A stretch of DNA of 64,000 nucleotides from Chondrosia reniformis (GCA_947172415.1 OX359201.1:868001-932000), one strand, 5' to 3'; positions 13,324-26,900 are shown, counted from the stretch's first letter. Program-made: numbers and translations. The notes: a model not told the origin generated them from the letters alone.

Positions 13324-16300
13324 TCATTCTTGTGTTGGTTGTTTATGTATAGTCTGTATTTTCCTAGCCAAAGCCTTGTTGTTGGCATCGCTATGTTCTT
13401 CCAGCACCACACGTAACTTCTCCATCTTATCTCGACACACATCCACTGACCAGTCACTTACAACTTTATAAAAATAATCAGCCTTTTCACATTTTGATGA
13501 TTTCTTCTTGTTAACCATGGAAATAAGTTCACTGTGTTGATCATCATTTAAAATTTCTTTTACTTTCATTTTAGCCATCAATAACACATCAATCATTATC
13601 TCTTCTCTTATATCAACAAGTAATTGTGACATTCTTCTCTTATATTCTTCATTTTCTATGCATAAATATTAATTAATTAATTATCCAATGCAATAAGTAT
13701 GGATAAATAATATTTATACCTCTTTTTTTTCTGTTAGAATGAGAATCCTTAGGTGTAGTCCTTGAAGCAGTGGAACTATAATCTGTATTCTGAGGATCTT
13801 AAGGACAAAAACGGGTATGTACGATATTATCAAGATAATACAAATGTATATTATGTACGTAACTCTTAAATCCATCAAATTTAAAACCTCAGTACTTATT
13901 AACCTAGATCTACTTGCAAGGCCTCAGAACCCTGAAACCTGGGGATTTCCCTTCCTGATTCCCCTAACCTTTATTACAATTTTACCATAATCCTTTTCGC
14001 TGACTCCACAAGTTTCCCTTGCCTGATGTAATACATATTCTATTGTACTCAATTATACTTTTTAAAGTAGCAGAGGTCAAACTGATACTGCGCTGCGCTT
14101 TGGAGATAATGATTCCCTATAATCTATAACTGCAAACTTACTACGAAGAAGTGGATCAGATTCAGAAGGACCATTTTCAATGTCTGAACTATTACCTCCT
14201 GAAGTCTTGTTTTCTTTCTGACTGTGAGTACCTTCATCAAAGGAATTAAAATAGTCATACCATAGCAACCAAGCATTAGAGAAGACAAAGGGACTATTAT
14301 TGGAATAGGATTACATGTATACCTATGTCTTATACGTAAGCTATACAGTACTTTTGGGTTGTCCAGACCGGACATTGCAATTAATAATTTGTACAAACTT
14401 TCCCACTAGAATGACATCACCATGCATGGGGCGATAACCTTTTATGATTACCAATTGCAATGTCCTGTCTGAACAACCAAAACGTATTGTGTTGCCATTT
14501 ATAACCATATGCACCAGATTAAATTCCCAGACAGGCCTATTAATTAAAATAAGCAGCACAAAAGTGTCACGATGATTACCAGGATGTAGACATTAGGCTG
14601 CGTGATGATATTGATTATACGTATATAGGTGGATGGATGAATGAGGAATAATGTACATAATGTACCCATACGTACATACACATGTATGTGTCTATATACG
14701 TATGTATACACACACATATATAGCCTTAAGAAAAAGTTTATCTTAAAAATGTATACAAATACATAGGTATAACAATGTAAATGCATGTTCTTCACCTTCC
14801 ACTTTACTTCTATTCTTTTTCCTTTTTATATATTGTCTTCTACATATTATTAATTTGATTCCTATAAGTAAAGCTTTTATTAGGAGAGCAGCTCCTCCCA
14901 AAGCGGTAGCCAAAATTAGAATAATATTAATTCCACCACGATGTTCCACCACTTGTATTGGTTCCCCAAGAGGTTGGTACTCATTTATCACAGGATCATA
15001 CACTTCACATTGATAGTATCCTCTACTGTCAGTGGTGACTGTACAATAACTACTGAGAGCTGTGCTGGATCCATCCTCTACTGTCCATGGACAAGAAGGA
15101 TCATAGTATGAACAGCTGCAACAGGTGTAGTTCCTCTCTGGCTGTCTGTTTAGACACTCTTCAGCTTTTGAGTAATCCACCCTACACACTCTCATTGTCT
15201 CCTCGCTAGATAACTTGTTTGTAGAACAGTTGAACGAGGCAGAACCAGTGGAGTTCATGACTACCTCACCAGAAGGTTGAGAATCAGTTGGTATGTAAAA
15301 TTTGAGGCCATCAATATAGCCCTCTACAACAACATACACAACAGTATCTAAATAAATGTGAATATTAAACTCAATTTTTATAAATACGCTGTGAATGACT
15401 ACTTGTGGATTCTACTATTTAGACTTTTGGACACAGTGAAAGGTACAAAAGTAGAATTTATGAAACTTTGCCAAGTATTCTACATTAGAGCAATGGATAC
15501 AAATGCATGCATGTAATCTTATATATCCTTTCATCCAAGCAGTAATAAGGTTTTATGTACATATATACAGTTAAATTTGGGTATATAGTCTCACCTGTGT
15601 AGTAGAGGTGTCTCTGGCCACAGATATCATTGCTATGGATACCATTGCTGGCACTACATTTTACAGCGTCACCATTACTGAAGTCAGTTTTGAGAGACTT
15701 GGACAAACCAAAGGTCACAGTCTGGCAAAGAGGAAGTTGAATCAGCATAAAGATTAACATAATTCCCTTAAAAGGTTAACCACAAGTATGCATATTCGCA
15801 CTATCACATACTTGTGACTCAATCAAAGCTTATAGAAGTCAACTTGGAGGAGGATTGAACCATGACACTTATCACAAAACACATGACTCACCTGATTATC
15901 CTCAGAATAGATGATACATTCATAGTCATTAAAGTGTCCAAGATCCCATGTTATACTCTGTACTGGAGGATATCCAGTAAAGTAACAACTGAAGGTGAAG
16001 TTGACAGATCCATTGAATATGATTGGTTGAGCTTTTAGAGTATAACAAGGTGACTTATCTGTTGGAGGAGACTCTGTCTTCTCAGTGAAGTTGAGGGGAA
16101 CTAAATATAAAAAGTTAAAAAAGTTATAAAATTAAAGTATGATGAATGGAGCTACGGGTTGTGCAAGGAGAATACTAAATGTTCCCATACGGGACCTCAA
16201 ATGAAGAGAGCTTTACTCAAGGGAGCTATCTGCCTCAGCATTGAAGGAATTAGAGCTATCAAAATGGATAGGCTAAACGTTTTGTCTACATAATACACTA

Positions 16301-16840
16301 CATCACAGGAGGAAACGACTCACCTACTTCACTAACGAGAAGTTGGTAGATGAGGTATGATGTAGCTGATGATTTCAACTGACACACTGTACAAGTGCTA
16401 TTATCATCAGTTACAAATTGACCAATCAGTAGCTCAGTTGAGTTCGAGAAGAGTTTTACTTTTCTATCTGGCAAAATCCATTGGTTGCAAGCTTCCGTCG
16501 AATGAAATAATCCTTGATATCCAATAGCTCCGTTGGCCACGGTGACATATTTCCGATGTACATTGTGGCAATTGAATCTTTCCCCTATACATACAAATTT
16601 TAGCCGAAATACGTACTTATACGAAAGAGAAATCACATAGCGAAATTAAAACAAGTACCGCTACGCTATATTACAACTTGTTGTATAGGCAATGAATCAG
16701 TTTCCATCTCTTGTAAGGTTAGTATTTTGTAGTAACTAACCTTCCGGTGAATCGTAGATTTGACTTTTTGGCCAAAATTCTTGTCTTTCCGATGCAAGGA
16801 CTGAGCATAAGGTCGCCAGGAAGACGAGAAAAAGGTCCAT
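13324..16840 (-). CDS. Ig-domain membrane receptor with a CARD-like cytoplasmic domain (receptor A)
   Basis: Eight exons: 16840-16741, 16584-16324, 16100-15892, 15721-15595, 15323-14796, 14231-14142, 13797-13720 and 13655-13324. All join in phase, giving 574 aa. Signal peptide MDLFLVFLATLCSVLAS. A CUB-like domain spans about 34-120 (GLFHSTEACNQW, CTVCQL). Ig-like 1 is about 121-232 (VNFTFSCYFTGYPPVQSITW, then VKCSASNG). Ig-like 2 is about 233-355, cysteine-rich (NYTCCSCSYYDPSCPW) and ending GYYQCEVYDPV. One transmembrane helix follows at about 363-392. The cytoplasmic linker carries ESDPLL, an acidic dileucine motif. The last exon encodes a CARD-like death fold (about 465-565: CEKADYFYKVVSDW, VVLEEHSDANNKALARKI). 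Most internal introns are phase 1. The start lies 112 bp from the PPIL3 start on the other strand, so the two probably share a promoter region. Confidence 0.85.
14344..14486. mobile_element. MITE copy with 'tacagtacttttgggttgtcc' ends
   Basis: The left end 'cagtacttttgggttgtcc' and the right end 'gaacaaccaaaacgta' are approximate inverted repeats about 40 bp long, with 'gacattgcaatt' and 'caattgcaatgtcc' inside. A second copy lies at 47116-47283. There is no coding sequence. It sits in the intron between the transmembrane exon and the first linker exon of receptor A. Confidence 0.75.
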
Positions 16841-16952
16841 ACTTAGGCGTCAGATTTCAGGTTTACTGATATATAGCGAGGAAGTACACATCTCAGTAAT
16901 AGGCGGTTTCCCTTGGAAATTACCCAACCCTAGTCTTACGCAATCATACAAA
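16841..16952. promoter_or_regulatory. Shared divergent promoter, receptor A / PPIL3
   Basis: Only 112 bases separate the start codons of two oppositely oriented genes, so both 5' UTRs and core promoters must lie here or overlap. The interval is less AT-rich than nearby introns and has no obvious TATA box placed for either gene. It is inferred from gene geometry only. Confidence 0.5.
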
Positions 16953-19900
16953 ATGGTGGGTTGTATCTAAATTACATCGCTTTGACTTCCGACATGTGTT
17001 TCACTTTATATGTAGTCTGTAACACTTCATACGGATCTCGGAGATATAAAGATAGAGCTACATTGCGATCTTGTACCCAGAACTTGCGAAGTAAGTTTGA
17101 TGTAACATTGATATCTTTAGAAAAAGGTAACTTTGGTGTAAAACTATCCTCATCCAAATGTCTTCATTATTATTATTGCTATACTGTCTCATGTACTCTG
17201 CGCACTAGGGCCATTTTGCCTTGTGTAGCACTGTACAAAAGATTTAAGGATTTTCCCTATATACTAATAGGTGTAGAAAAGTAGACTATTCTAAGTATTA
17301 TGATAAGGGTGGACCCTAGGCTTGAAGAGTATTTGGAGATGCAATTGGTTCTTCTTCTTCTTGAGTTCATGGTCAAACGTTTCAATCCTGTGGATCGTCA
17401 CTCCTTCAAGCCTAGGGTCCTACCCTTATCATAATTTGGATACAGTGAGAAGAAATCCCTACCCCATTATTCCAAGTATGTTCCTTAACCTTATTAACGG
17501 CAACCATGGCTCTAAGGAGATTGTATCTTTTAATCTTGTGACTCTGATTGGTTAGTCTCTTTCTAAGAAGGAATGTTATTGTGAAAATTTGGGATGCATC
17601 ATTCGTAGCTAATTTAGTTGATAGCTTACTCAATTATAATTAAGATATGTTTATTTATTCATTAATTCATGTTATAACTACAACTCATTTAGCTTCTGTT
17701 CTCCTTCATTTCTTTAGAATTTTCTTGCTCTCTGTGCAAGTGGCTATTACAATGATTGTATATTTCACAGGTAAGCCTTTGGAGGCTCAATATGTATGCT
17801 AGTCAGAAATATTTGATTACTCTTCATAGATCCTTCTTAACACAAAAATACTTAATAGAAATCATTTTTTACTGTTTTAACTGCGTCGAACTTATCTTTT
17901 GAAAGGATCATCTTTCGACTTTACAGCATCTAAAGATGTAGTTTTGTTGTCTCTTCTTGAATGTCAGACATTTTGACCCCGAGGGAGGGTCTTCTTTAGT
18001 CATGCGTCTTTAGAAGCTCTAAAAGTTGAAAGATGATCCTTTCAAAAGACAAACATAATAATGCAAGTTTTATAAGGTTAATAATTCTACTGTAATATTA
18101 AAGATAAACTAGTTAGAAAGAAAAGGGTTGACTGTTGCGTTCATTGAAAATAGCATGAGCCTCGACTACACAATATTTCAGTAATTGAACATTTCAACCC
18201 CAAGGTCTTCATCGCCAAGAATTATTATAACTATTTTGTATAGTGTATATTTCTTTTAAGTAACCACTTTTGGTGCTTTAGAAATGTGAAGGCATTCATG
18301 GCGCAGACAGGAGATCCAACTGGTAAGGAAGAGATGGCATTTAATTCATTAAAAACCTCTTTTTCGTAATGTTGTATGTTTGTGTGTAATATGTTGTGTC
18401 AAATCCAGGCCGTACTCTCCACACCATTGTCCAATTGTAGTGACAAGCTGTTCGTACCGGTTATGCAATCATAGTGATACGGAGGATATAGGGGCTGTGT
18501 TTAAGACTATAGATTGATGTATTCAATAGAATGAACAATTTACAGCTGCTACCATTTAGAATACTGATTTTACAATACAGCTGTACTTTCTAAAATGAGT
18601 TTTACATTTTACATGCTAAATCTAAGATTAATCTTATAATTGTATTCTGTTTGTACATAACATGTAATTTAAATGTAACAAGAGATTACCTGATTCACTG
18701 TATTACTAGTGCTGTATAAATATTATTAAGATAATGCATACCTACGTATATAATATGCATAAAAATATAGTGTCAATTTATTATTAAAACATAGTGATGT
18801 GTTGTGTATAATTCAGGCACTGGTAAAGGAGGGCAAAGCATTTGGGGAAAGAGATTTGAAGATGAGTTTCATGAATCCTTAAAAGTATGTCTAGATCTTT
18901 TATGTTCATTTTCATTGGACATCATATTTACAGTCGTTCTTGCATTGTGTATGTTGTTGCCATGGTTTTACTCCCCCTCAAATCTGCTATTACTTCTTTC
19001 TTGATTATACAATTGATGGAATACCCTTCACATTAGTAGTTGTGGTTTGGTTATCACTGATGGTTGAATGTGATACTCCTCATATAAGTAGTTGTGGTTT
19101 GGTTATCACTGATGGTTGAATGTGATACTCCTCATATAAGTAGTTGTGGTTTGGTTATCACTGATGGGTGAATGTGATACTCCTCACATTAGTAGTTGTG
19201 GTTTGGTTATCCCTGATGGTTGAATGTGATACTCCTCATATAAGTAGTTGTGGTTTGGTTATCACTGATGGTTGAATGTGATACTCCTCATATAAGTAGT
19301 TGTGGTTTGGTTATCACTGATGGTTGAATGTGATACTCCTCATATAAGTAGTTGTGGTTTGGTTATCACTGATGGTTGAATGTGATACTCCTCATATAAA
19401 TAGTTGTGGTTTGGTTATCACTGATGGGTGAATGTGATACTCCTCACATTAGTAGTTGTGGTTTGGTTATCCCTGATGGTTGAATGTGATACTCCTCATA
19501 TAAGTAGTTGTGGTTTGGTTATCACTGATGGTTGAATGTGATACTCCTCATATAAATAGTTGTGGTTTGGTTATCACCAAGGTTGAACACCTGCCAGACC
19601 TGTTTATTGTCAATGAAGTTTTATTCACTGACTGACAGCAATTAATGCTCAGAACAAGTCATTAAGTCATTAGGAAATTCCCAACTTTAAATATAGTAAC
19701 CATTTTAGATGAACTTTTAAGTTTTGTCTTCCTTTCTAGAGGTTCCATATATTGATTTCTTACCCACATTACTACCTTCCAGAGTCCATACAACATAGAC
19801 ATTGTTATAAGACTTCACTTTATTCATTGCTATAAGACTTCATTATATTTATTATATCTATGTTGGCAATGTGTACATCATATCAAATTAGTAGCAAGGT

Positions 19901-20852
19901 GAATTTGATGAAATGTATAACATTTATAAATTTCAATTGATGAATTTTGAAAGTTTCTCAGATTTGTATAATGTAACACTTCCCTAGCTACTAAGAAAAC
20001 TTTCAACAGTAGAAACCTGTACACTACACATATGTATCCTGTAATCTTTTTTCAACATACTATATTCTACAGCACAGCACTAGAGGAGTGGTCTCCATGG
20101 CAAACAGTGGACCAGATTCAAATGCCTCGCAGTTCTACATCACATATGCTAAGCAACCTCATTTGGACATGAAGAGCACCATATTTGGAAAGTCAGTCAA
20201 AATGCATGTCACTTTACTGTAAGACCCAGATGTCTGTACAATAATAATATTAATGCTATCCTCATCATTAGACTCTGGATTTACCCCACCCACTCACTCT
20301 TTTGAGGGGCACAATGTGCAGGAAGTGGAACCAAAGTTCACGTATGGAAATTCCCCCATGTCTCATTGTGCTCCTCAGCAGACATGAGTGGGCGGAGAGA
20401 GATCCAGAATCATATGATGATATATATCAAAGTCCCCTGTTTTTCTAATATTAATATTGTTTGATGACTTTCACACACAAATCGAGAGAGTTGAATTGTA
20501 TATATATATATTTAATATTAAGCATCTAAATGCTCCATCTAAAAAGATTAGTTTGACACAGTATGTTAGAAGAAATCCTTATCTTGTTAAATGTTCATGC
20601 GTGTTATCCATATATACTTGCATGCCATCATGGAGATCCTTAGCTTAATCATGTGTGTGTATATATATACGTGCTCAATTATACATGCGTGGTCACACTC
20701 TTTTCTCAATATTTATGATTAACAGAGTTATTGATGGTTTTGATACACTGGATGATTTGGAAAAGGTTCCCGTTGAAGAAAAGACATTTAAACCGAAAAC
20801 GGAAATCAGAATCAGGAGAATTACTATTCACGCAAATCCAATAGCTTCATGA
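16953..20852 (+). CDS. PPIL3: Peptidyl-prolyl cis-trans isomerase PPIL3 (cyclophilin)
   Basis: Seven exons: 16953-16955 (the ATG alone), 17016-17090, 17718-17770, 18282-18322, 18817-18884, 20073-20191 and 20726-20852. The product follows human PPIL3 closely: [69 protein letters not shown] and [18 protein letters not shown], ending [10 protein letters not shown]. Cyclophilin active-site landmarks (FHR, QTGDPTGTG, MAN and SQFYIT) are present. PPIL3 is a single-domain spliceosome-associated cyclophilin, 161 residues in human, and this model is essentially full length. A first coding exon of only the initiator codon is unusual but is supported by 'ATG|gtgggt' and an acceptor directly before TCT. 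Introns hold an inverted-repeat element, a second hairpin element and a 52-bp minisatellite. The gene is nested in the receptor cluster, converging on receptor D with 136 bp between stop codons. Confidence 0.93.
17297..17436. mobile_element. Hairpin/MITE-like insertion in PPIL3 intron 2
   Basis: Arms at 17297-17330 and 17400-17436 pair almost perfectly ('ttatgataagggtgg' and 'ctaggcttgaag' with their complements), around a central unique region of about 70 bp. There is no coding potential. It is probably a non-autonomous foldback element. Confidence 0.75.
17886..18056. mobile_element. Hairpin/MITE-like insertion in PPIL3 intron 3
   Basis: 'cttttgaaaggatcatcttt' at about 17896-17915 is mirrored by 'aaagatgatcctttcaaaag' at about 18030-18049, with roughly 110 bp between. 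The outer text 'actgcgtcgaacttatc' resembles the end of the inverted-repeat element at 62947-63099, so the two may be related. Confidence 0.65.
19030..19585. repeat. 52-bp minisatellite in PPIL3 intron 5
   Basis: About 11 copies of a 52-bp unit containing 'gtagttgtggtttggttatc' and 'gaatgtgatactcctcat'. Two variant units ('cctcacattagtag' and 'ccctgatgg') recur as a block, which suggests higher-order duplication of several units at once. Confidence 0.95.
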
Positions 20853-20988
20853 TCATATTGCATGTGTACATGTTACATATGCATTGACATACGTACATGT
20901 TGATTTATAAGTATAGTATATACATATGAGTTGGAATAATCAATTCTTCGTACAGTTTGTATATATAGTATGCAACCTATATTTAAAA

Positions 20989-23900
20989 TTACACAACATC
21001 CGTATGTATGGAGGCTTTCACATCTTTGGCTAGTTCATTAAGCTTCAATACATGAAGGACATCCAGTAGTTTGCTCCAAGTAGCTGAGGGATCCTTCTTG
21101 ATCCACTCTCCCAGCATCTTTGAGCACATTGTACGAGCATCTCCGTCTCCCTGACTGGCCTCCAGTGCCATAGCCTCTGTGCCCATGCTGAGCCCACAAG
21201 CAATGATAAACCAGTAGGGGGCCATCCTGGGGACAAAGTCTGCCAGATCCACAACTGTAGGCACTGCATGTATTAGTATATAAATATAATTTGAAAAAGG
21301 GGAGTTAATTGCACTGAGCCGTGCAAAGGCTATGATGATAAGCAAAAATATACAAGATATTACGCCAAACCAGCCAAGTGACCGAAGTCTAATCATGCAT
21401 GGCTTTTAATAGGACTTTGGTCCCCAGCCAAGATTAGACTTCGGTCACTTGGCTGGTTTGGCATAATATCTTCCAGTGAATATTTTTGCTTATCATAAAT
21501 ATAATATGTACATATATGTATAGAACAACTATAATAAGAGGCTAAAGTGCCTCTTATTATAGTTATACTTCAGCTGTGGATATAACTGGCCTTGGTTGCC
21601 CCAACAACGGAGTGTATATTTTTGATATATACACATGCAATAATGTAGTAAATAGCTCTTTGATTTACCTCCGTCATGTGTTTTATTGGAGACAGACTTA
21701 ACATCTATAATAAGTGCTATGTAAAGTAAAAGAATATATACAGTACATATACATGCATGTTTTCTATACATAGATGGTATATACATACATGTACATTTAT
21801 ACATACTTATATGAAACGATATGGGATATTTGTTGCATCCATAATGAAAAGGTATATATTTGAGCATCGACAATACTTATATTCAAGGAACAGAGATTTG
21901 AACAATTCAACCCCGTAGGTCTTCTTCAGCAATGATTCCTTTTCACATTGTGTGCTGCATGTACTTATATAACATAATATTGAATGCTTACATCTCTCAT
22001 ATAGATAAGCTTTAATAACTTTAGCTACTCTTTTGAGGCCCTGTTTGGAGAGAACAGTCAGAAGCTTCTCCCATGTGACGTTCTTCCCTTGATCAATCCA
22101 TTGTATCAGCACTTTGGAACAGAGAGTGGCAGCATTGCAGCCACTTTGACTGGCCCTGATTACCGTAGCCTCCTGTTCCATATCAAGACCACAAGCAATG
22201 AGATACCAACGATGACAGATACTTGGAATGAATCTTATTAATATCTCCATGGTAACCTCTCTAGCATGCGCAGTATCTGCACACATACATATACATGTTA
22301 TAAGAGCATTTTATATTGCACATGAATACTGGAACCAAAAGTTAGCGAAACTGGATTTTACCCAACATAGGGGAATTTAATTTTAGTGACTTACAAGATG
22401 CACGGAAGTTTTGTTAGCAGTGAAAATACAGTATAGTTATATATTGAATTAATCTAACACACCATTTTTCTTACATATATACAAAATCTACTTTAGAGTA
22501 AAGTCCTATAGGGAACTAATTATAAACCTATATAGCTTTGGATGAGTATACAAGAGTATTCTCCTTCTACTTCTCCACCGGGCCAGACAGCTGTTTAACC
22601 CTTCATCAGTGACCCTAGGAGTCTTTGTCTTCTTCTTAGTCTTTCGTAGGCCTTGGCATGTATGATAATATGCATATATACATATAAGATAATATGTATA
22701 CATGACGTATATATGATAATATTTTTATAGGTCAACTACAGCTTTATTATAAACAAAAGTTAGGCCCAAAGGTGAAGACTATAGCCAAAATATAAATACA
22801 AGGTCAAGGTGGAGCCAATAATTATTTTAGCAGAGGTCTGAAGCGATGGGTTATAATCCTGTTGTCATGTATTCAGGCACAGCCCGTGATTGAAACAGCT
22901 AAAAATTAAATTTTGTTGTACATTGATAGCAATTAGTAAAATTAACACAACCAGATCAAGGAATATAAAATGTGTAAGTGGAAGATCGTATTAGACTATA
23001 CGTGCACACCCTACCACATTATATAAACATCTACGAAGTATAATAAATGGATGATTATTTCTGTTCGTAGGAATCTGTAAATTCAAAATAATATAATTAT
23101 GGTTTATTTGAATGTTTTGAAATGTTCTCATTGTACTATTTATTTATTCACATACGTATATATATAGGTACATTTTTTTCTAGTTAAGCATACAGTTTCA
23201 ATGTAATGAAATTCTCATTAAACAATAAAATGTTGGACGGACATGATATGTGCATGCATTTTATAATATAATCTATTGTGTGAATATTGCACTTTTAAAA
23301 TTGTTATTTTTAAACGTTATTCTGATATTTGTGTTGGAGTATATGTCACACAGAATATATACTCACCTTTTCCCTGGAAGTATTCTTTGTTGTTTAAAGG
23401 ATTTGTGGTAGCTAATATATATAATTATACATATGTATAAGAGTGTATTTGCTTGTATTATACATACGTACGTATATGTAGTGTTCAGTATAATTGTATA
23501 TACAGTGCAAGTTACAATATACTAAGGTAATCTAATATAATATAATTAAATAATTCATATGGCTCCAAGAAAGGACCTAGAAACAAAATGGGCATATCAT
23601 CATAAAGTTTAGGGTATAAAACTCATTTTAAATTAAGGGATTTTTGATTTAGGCCTCCGTTTCTTAGAAAACGGAGGACAAAGTTTGCATATAAAAGGCC
23701 ATAGGACTATAGAAAACCTATGGGAAATTTATATGCAAACCATGTGTTATATTGATTAAAATTTTCAGTTTGTCCGATAACTGTGAAATCAACATATATC
23801 ATGGTACATGTGTATAAGAAACGTCTGGCGAAGTTTTGCTTAATTAAATGAGCAAAATAATCAAGATATAATGAAGAATTCAAAGTTACGATTGCGCAAG

Positions 23901-26900
23901 CTGGTGATGTATTGTGATGTTTTTCTAATGCGTCACCAACACCTTCATATGTCGCTCCGTACACACATTTTGTGAATCATGTGACGTTGCCAAAACGTCA
24001 CCGCCTCGTTGCTAAAGAAGATCATCCTTTCGAGAACGGCTATGACAAGTCGACGCTCTCCTACGAGAAGGAGCTACCGAATAAGCGAGTTGGTTGCATG
24101 CATTGGCATAATCAACAGGGTTAGAGACCATTTTGTAACTTGTACACAAGGGACATCATATACGTATATAAAGGCCTTGGCCTTTTATGTCCCTTGTGTA
24201 CAAGTTACAAAATGGTCTCTAACCCTGTTGATTATGCCAATGCATGCAACCAACCGTCGGTGTTCTTAGCTCCCTCACAAGGCAAATCAAATCTGTTGTG
24301 GTTATTAGCTGAGACCCCTTTAATACTGGAGCCTTTGTTGATATATGGCATGCAGATGCATCATCTTCAGTCTATACTAAGGTGTGAAAAGGTAATTGGT
24401 AGGCCATGTGTTCTACCTTGCAATTGGATGATCTGTATCAACTACTACTCTCTATGCAGTAGTTGAGGATTTCAAAGCCTGCAACAGTACTAGTGTGACT
24501 AAAGTCTTGTACTGTTTAAAATACTGATTATCCTAGGGGTCACTTGGATCTCTTTAAATTTGTAACTTGCACTGTGTAGCTAGTACTTGATTGTAATTTT
24601 AATATTACATAGTCACTATATAATATACAGATACATGGTTATTATACATATATAATATGTACCTATTATACTGATCACTGCAATCATGCAGTGATATTGA
24701 TGTCATGTAATAAAATACATATTGCATTTGATTTAAATCGTTTAAAAGTCAAAAACTTCTAAATTATACCAATTGCAACACATTATAATATTACATAAAT
24801 TTACTTACCACATCTCATAGTCTTGTATTTTTGCTGTATTCTATTCTTAAGTAGAATGATTGCAATGAGTACAGCCAGCAGAACAAGACACAACACTATT
24901 ACTGTGACTACTACTACAGTAGTAATCACCTCCACTGGAATGGATGTATTTGCTTCCGTGAATGTAGACAGATTAAAAGTGGTGGTAGTAACTTCATCCA
25001 GCCTAATTACCTGAATTGGATCACCGAGCGGTTGATATATTTTGAAGACTGGATCATAGACTTGACATTGGTAGTTTCCCGGGAGTGAAGTGGTAACTTG
25101 GCACATACTGTTGACATCTGTACGAGTGTGAAGTAACCAGGGACAAGAGCGATTGTAGTACTCACAACTGCAGCACCTGTAGTTGTGTTGTCTGTTTAGA
25201 CACTTTTCAGCTTTTGTGTTTACGACCAAACACACTCTGAAATGCTCTCCAAAGTCAGTGAATCTTGCTGTAGAACAGTTGAATGTCACTTTCCCTGTTG
25301 AATTTATCTCAATTTTGCCAGAAGTTTGTGACAGCAATGGTTGGTAGAATTTAAGATTATCTCGGTAGCCAACTATATGTACACACACAAATAAGTATAT
25401 CAAATGAGTGCATAGATATAGTATTAAATGCTAAACTTTTTTGATATGTAAACTTGTATTTTAGCTCTTCTATTAGCAACAAAAGTGAGTGATTACTTTC
25501 TCTAGTCATACAGACTAATTAGTGGTGATTCTACAAATCTATCAGTATCAATACAAGCTAATAAACATGCCCATTTCAAGTGAGTATGTAAACTGTTTAA
25601 TTGTGGTATGCATTAACTCACAAAGGTTATATATATTTTGTTATTAAGGCTCTCATGTCCTAATATCCAAAGCTTACACAATTAGTATATAACTATATAC
25701 ATACGTATGTATATAAATTGCTCTATAGTATATATACATGTTGCTGAGGCCTATATATAGGCCCATTTAAGCTAAAGCTATTCTCAATAAACGCAACAAA
25801 CAAGCCCTATATTGCTATATAATATTATTGCAACATTTTGAGTATACACCAATAGCAATTGATTGTATATATCGTAAAAGTTATTAGGCATGCTGAATAG
25901 ATAATAGTACAGTTACTTTTGGATGATTGAATACACCAACAAGTTATTTTTACCTATTGTGTGCCTGACAAAGCCCGTGATGGGTGGAACGTTGCCTTGA
26001 ATTAAAAAGTGACTTGTTGGTGTGCTCAATCGTCCAAAAGTAATCGTTCTATTATGATTGTATTATATGTATGTTTATAAGCTTACATGTAAACCCAACT
26101 CCTCTGATTCCACTAAATGATTGAATACCATTTCTACCAGTACAGATCATGCTTGAGGGACTAGTATATTTTGGGGCCGTCAGTAACGATGATAAACCAA
26201 TAGTGACAGTCTATATAGATATGAATTGAAATGATTGGTGGACATTAGTATATCTGTTTGCTGTACTCTCTAAGTATGGGAAAAATATGGCCGCCCTATA
26301 TTCATTGTAATAGTTATCACCCTAAAAATCAACAATGAATACATTTTTGGCTTTTTTAAGCTCTCAAAACATACCTATATATAGGCACATATCTAATTAA
26401 TAATTAGTATGTCAGTTGGTAAGTTTAAACTTTTATGATATTGATATATATTCGTGTTGCTAATAATAACAAAATTGAAATCTAAGTTTTAAAACTTAAA
26501 GGATATTACTCACATTTTATACAGACAAGATTCAGAAACCTGTTTAAATATGGTATTATTAAAATTAATATAATAATTAAAAATTACCTTCCATATATGG
26601 ACAAACATAAATCATCACTCTCACCTGGTTATCCTCGGAATAGGTGACACAGTCATAGTCATTAAAGTATCCAAGATCCCATGTTATACTCTGTACTGGA
26701 GGATATCCAGTAAAGTGACAACTGAAGGTGAAGTTGACAGATCCATTAAAAGTAATGATGGCTTCTTTCAGAAGTACAGGATAAGAGTGGTCAGATTCGA
26801 CTTCTTCTAACCGGAGTGAAACTAAATCAAAGTTGAATAATTAAAATTGTATAGTCATAATTTGTGTACTGTGAATTCTATTCAACAGATAACATTGAAC

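Noticed and set aside
17160-17280. SCTLRTR open frame as the first PPIL3 coding exon
   Set aside because: Only a chance likeness to SVTLHT; exon 17016-17090 encodes the true [15 protein letters not shown] with good splice sites.
23707-24466. Short ORFs around 23.7-24.5 kb
   Set aside because: They run through the perfect hairpin and a receptor D intron, and the plus and minus frames mirror each other across the palindrome.
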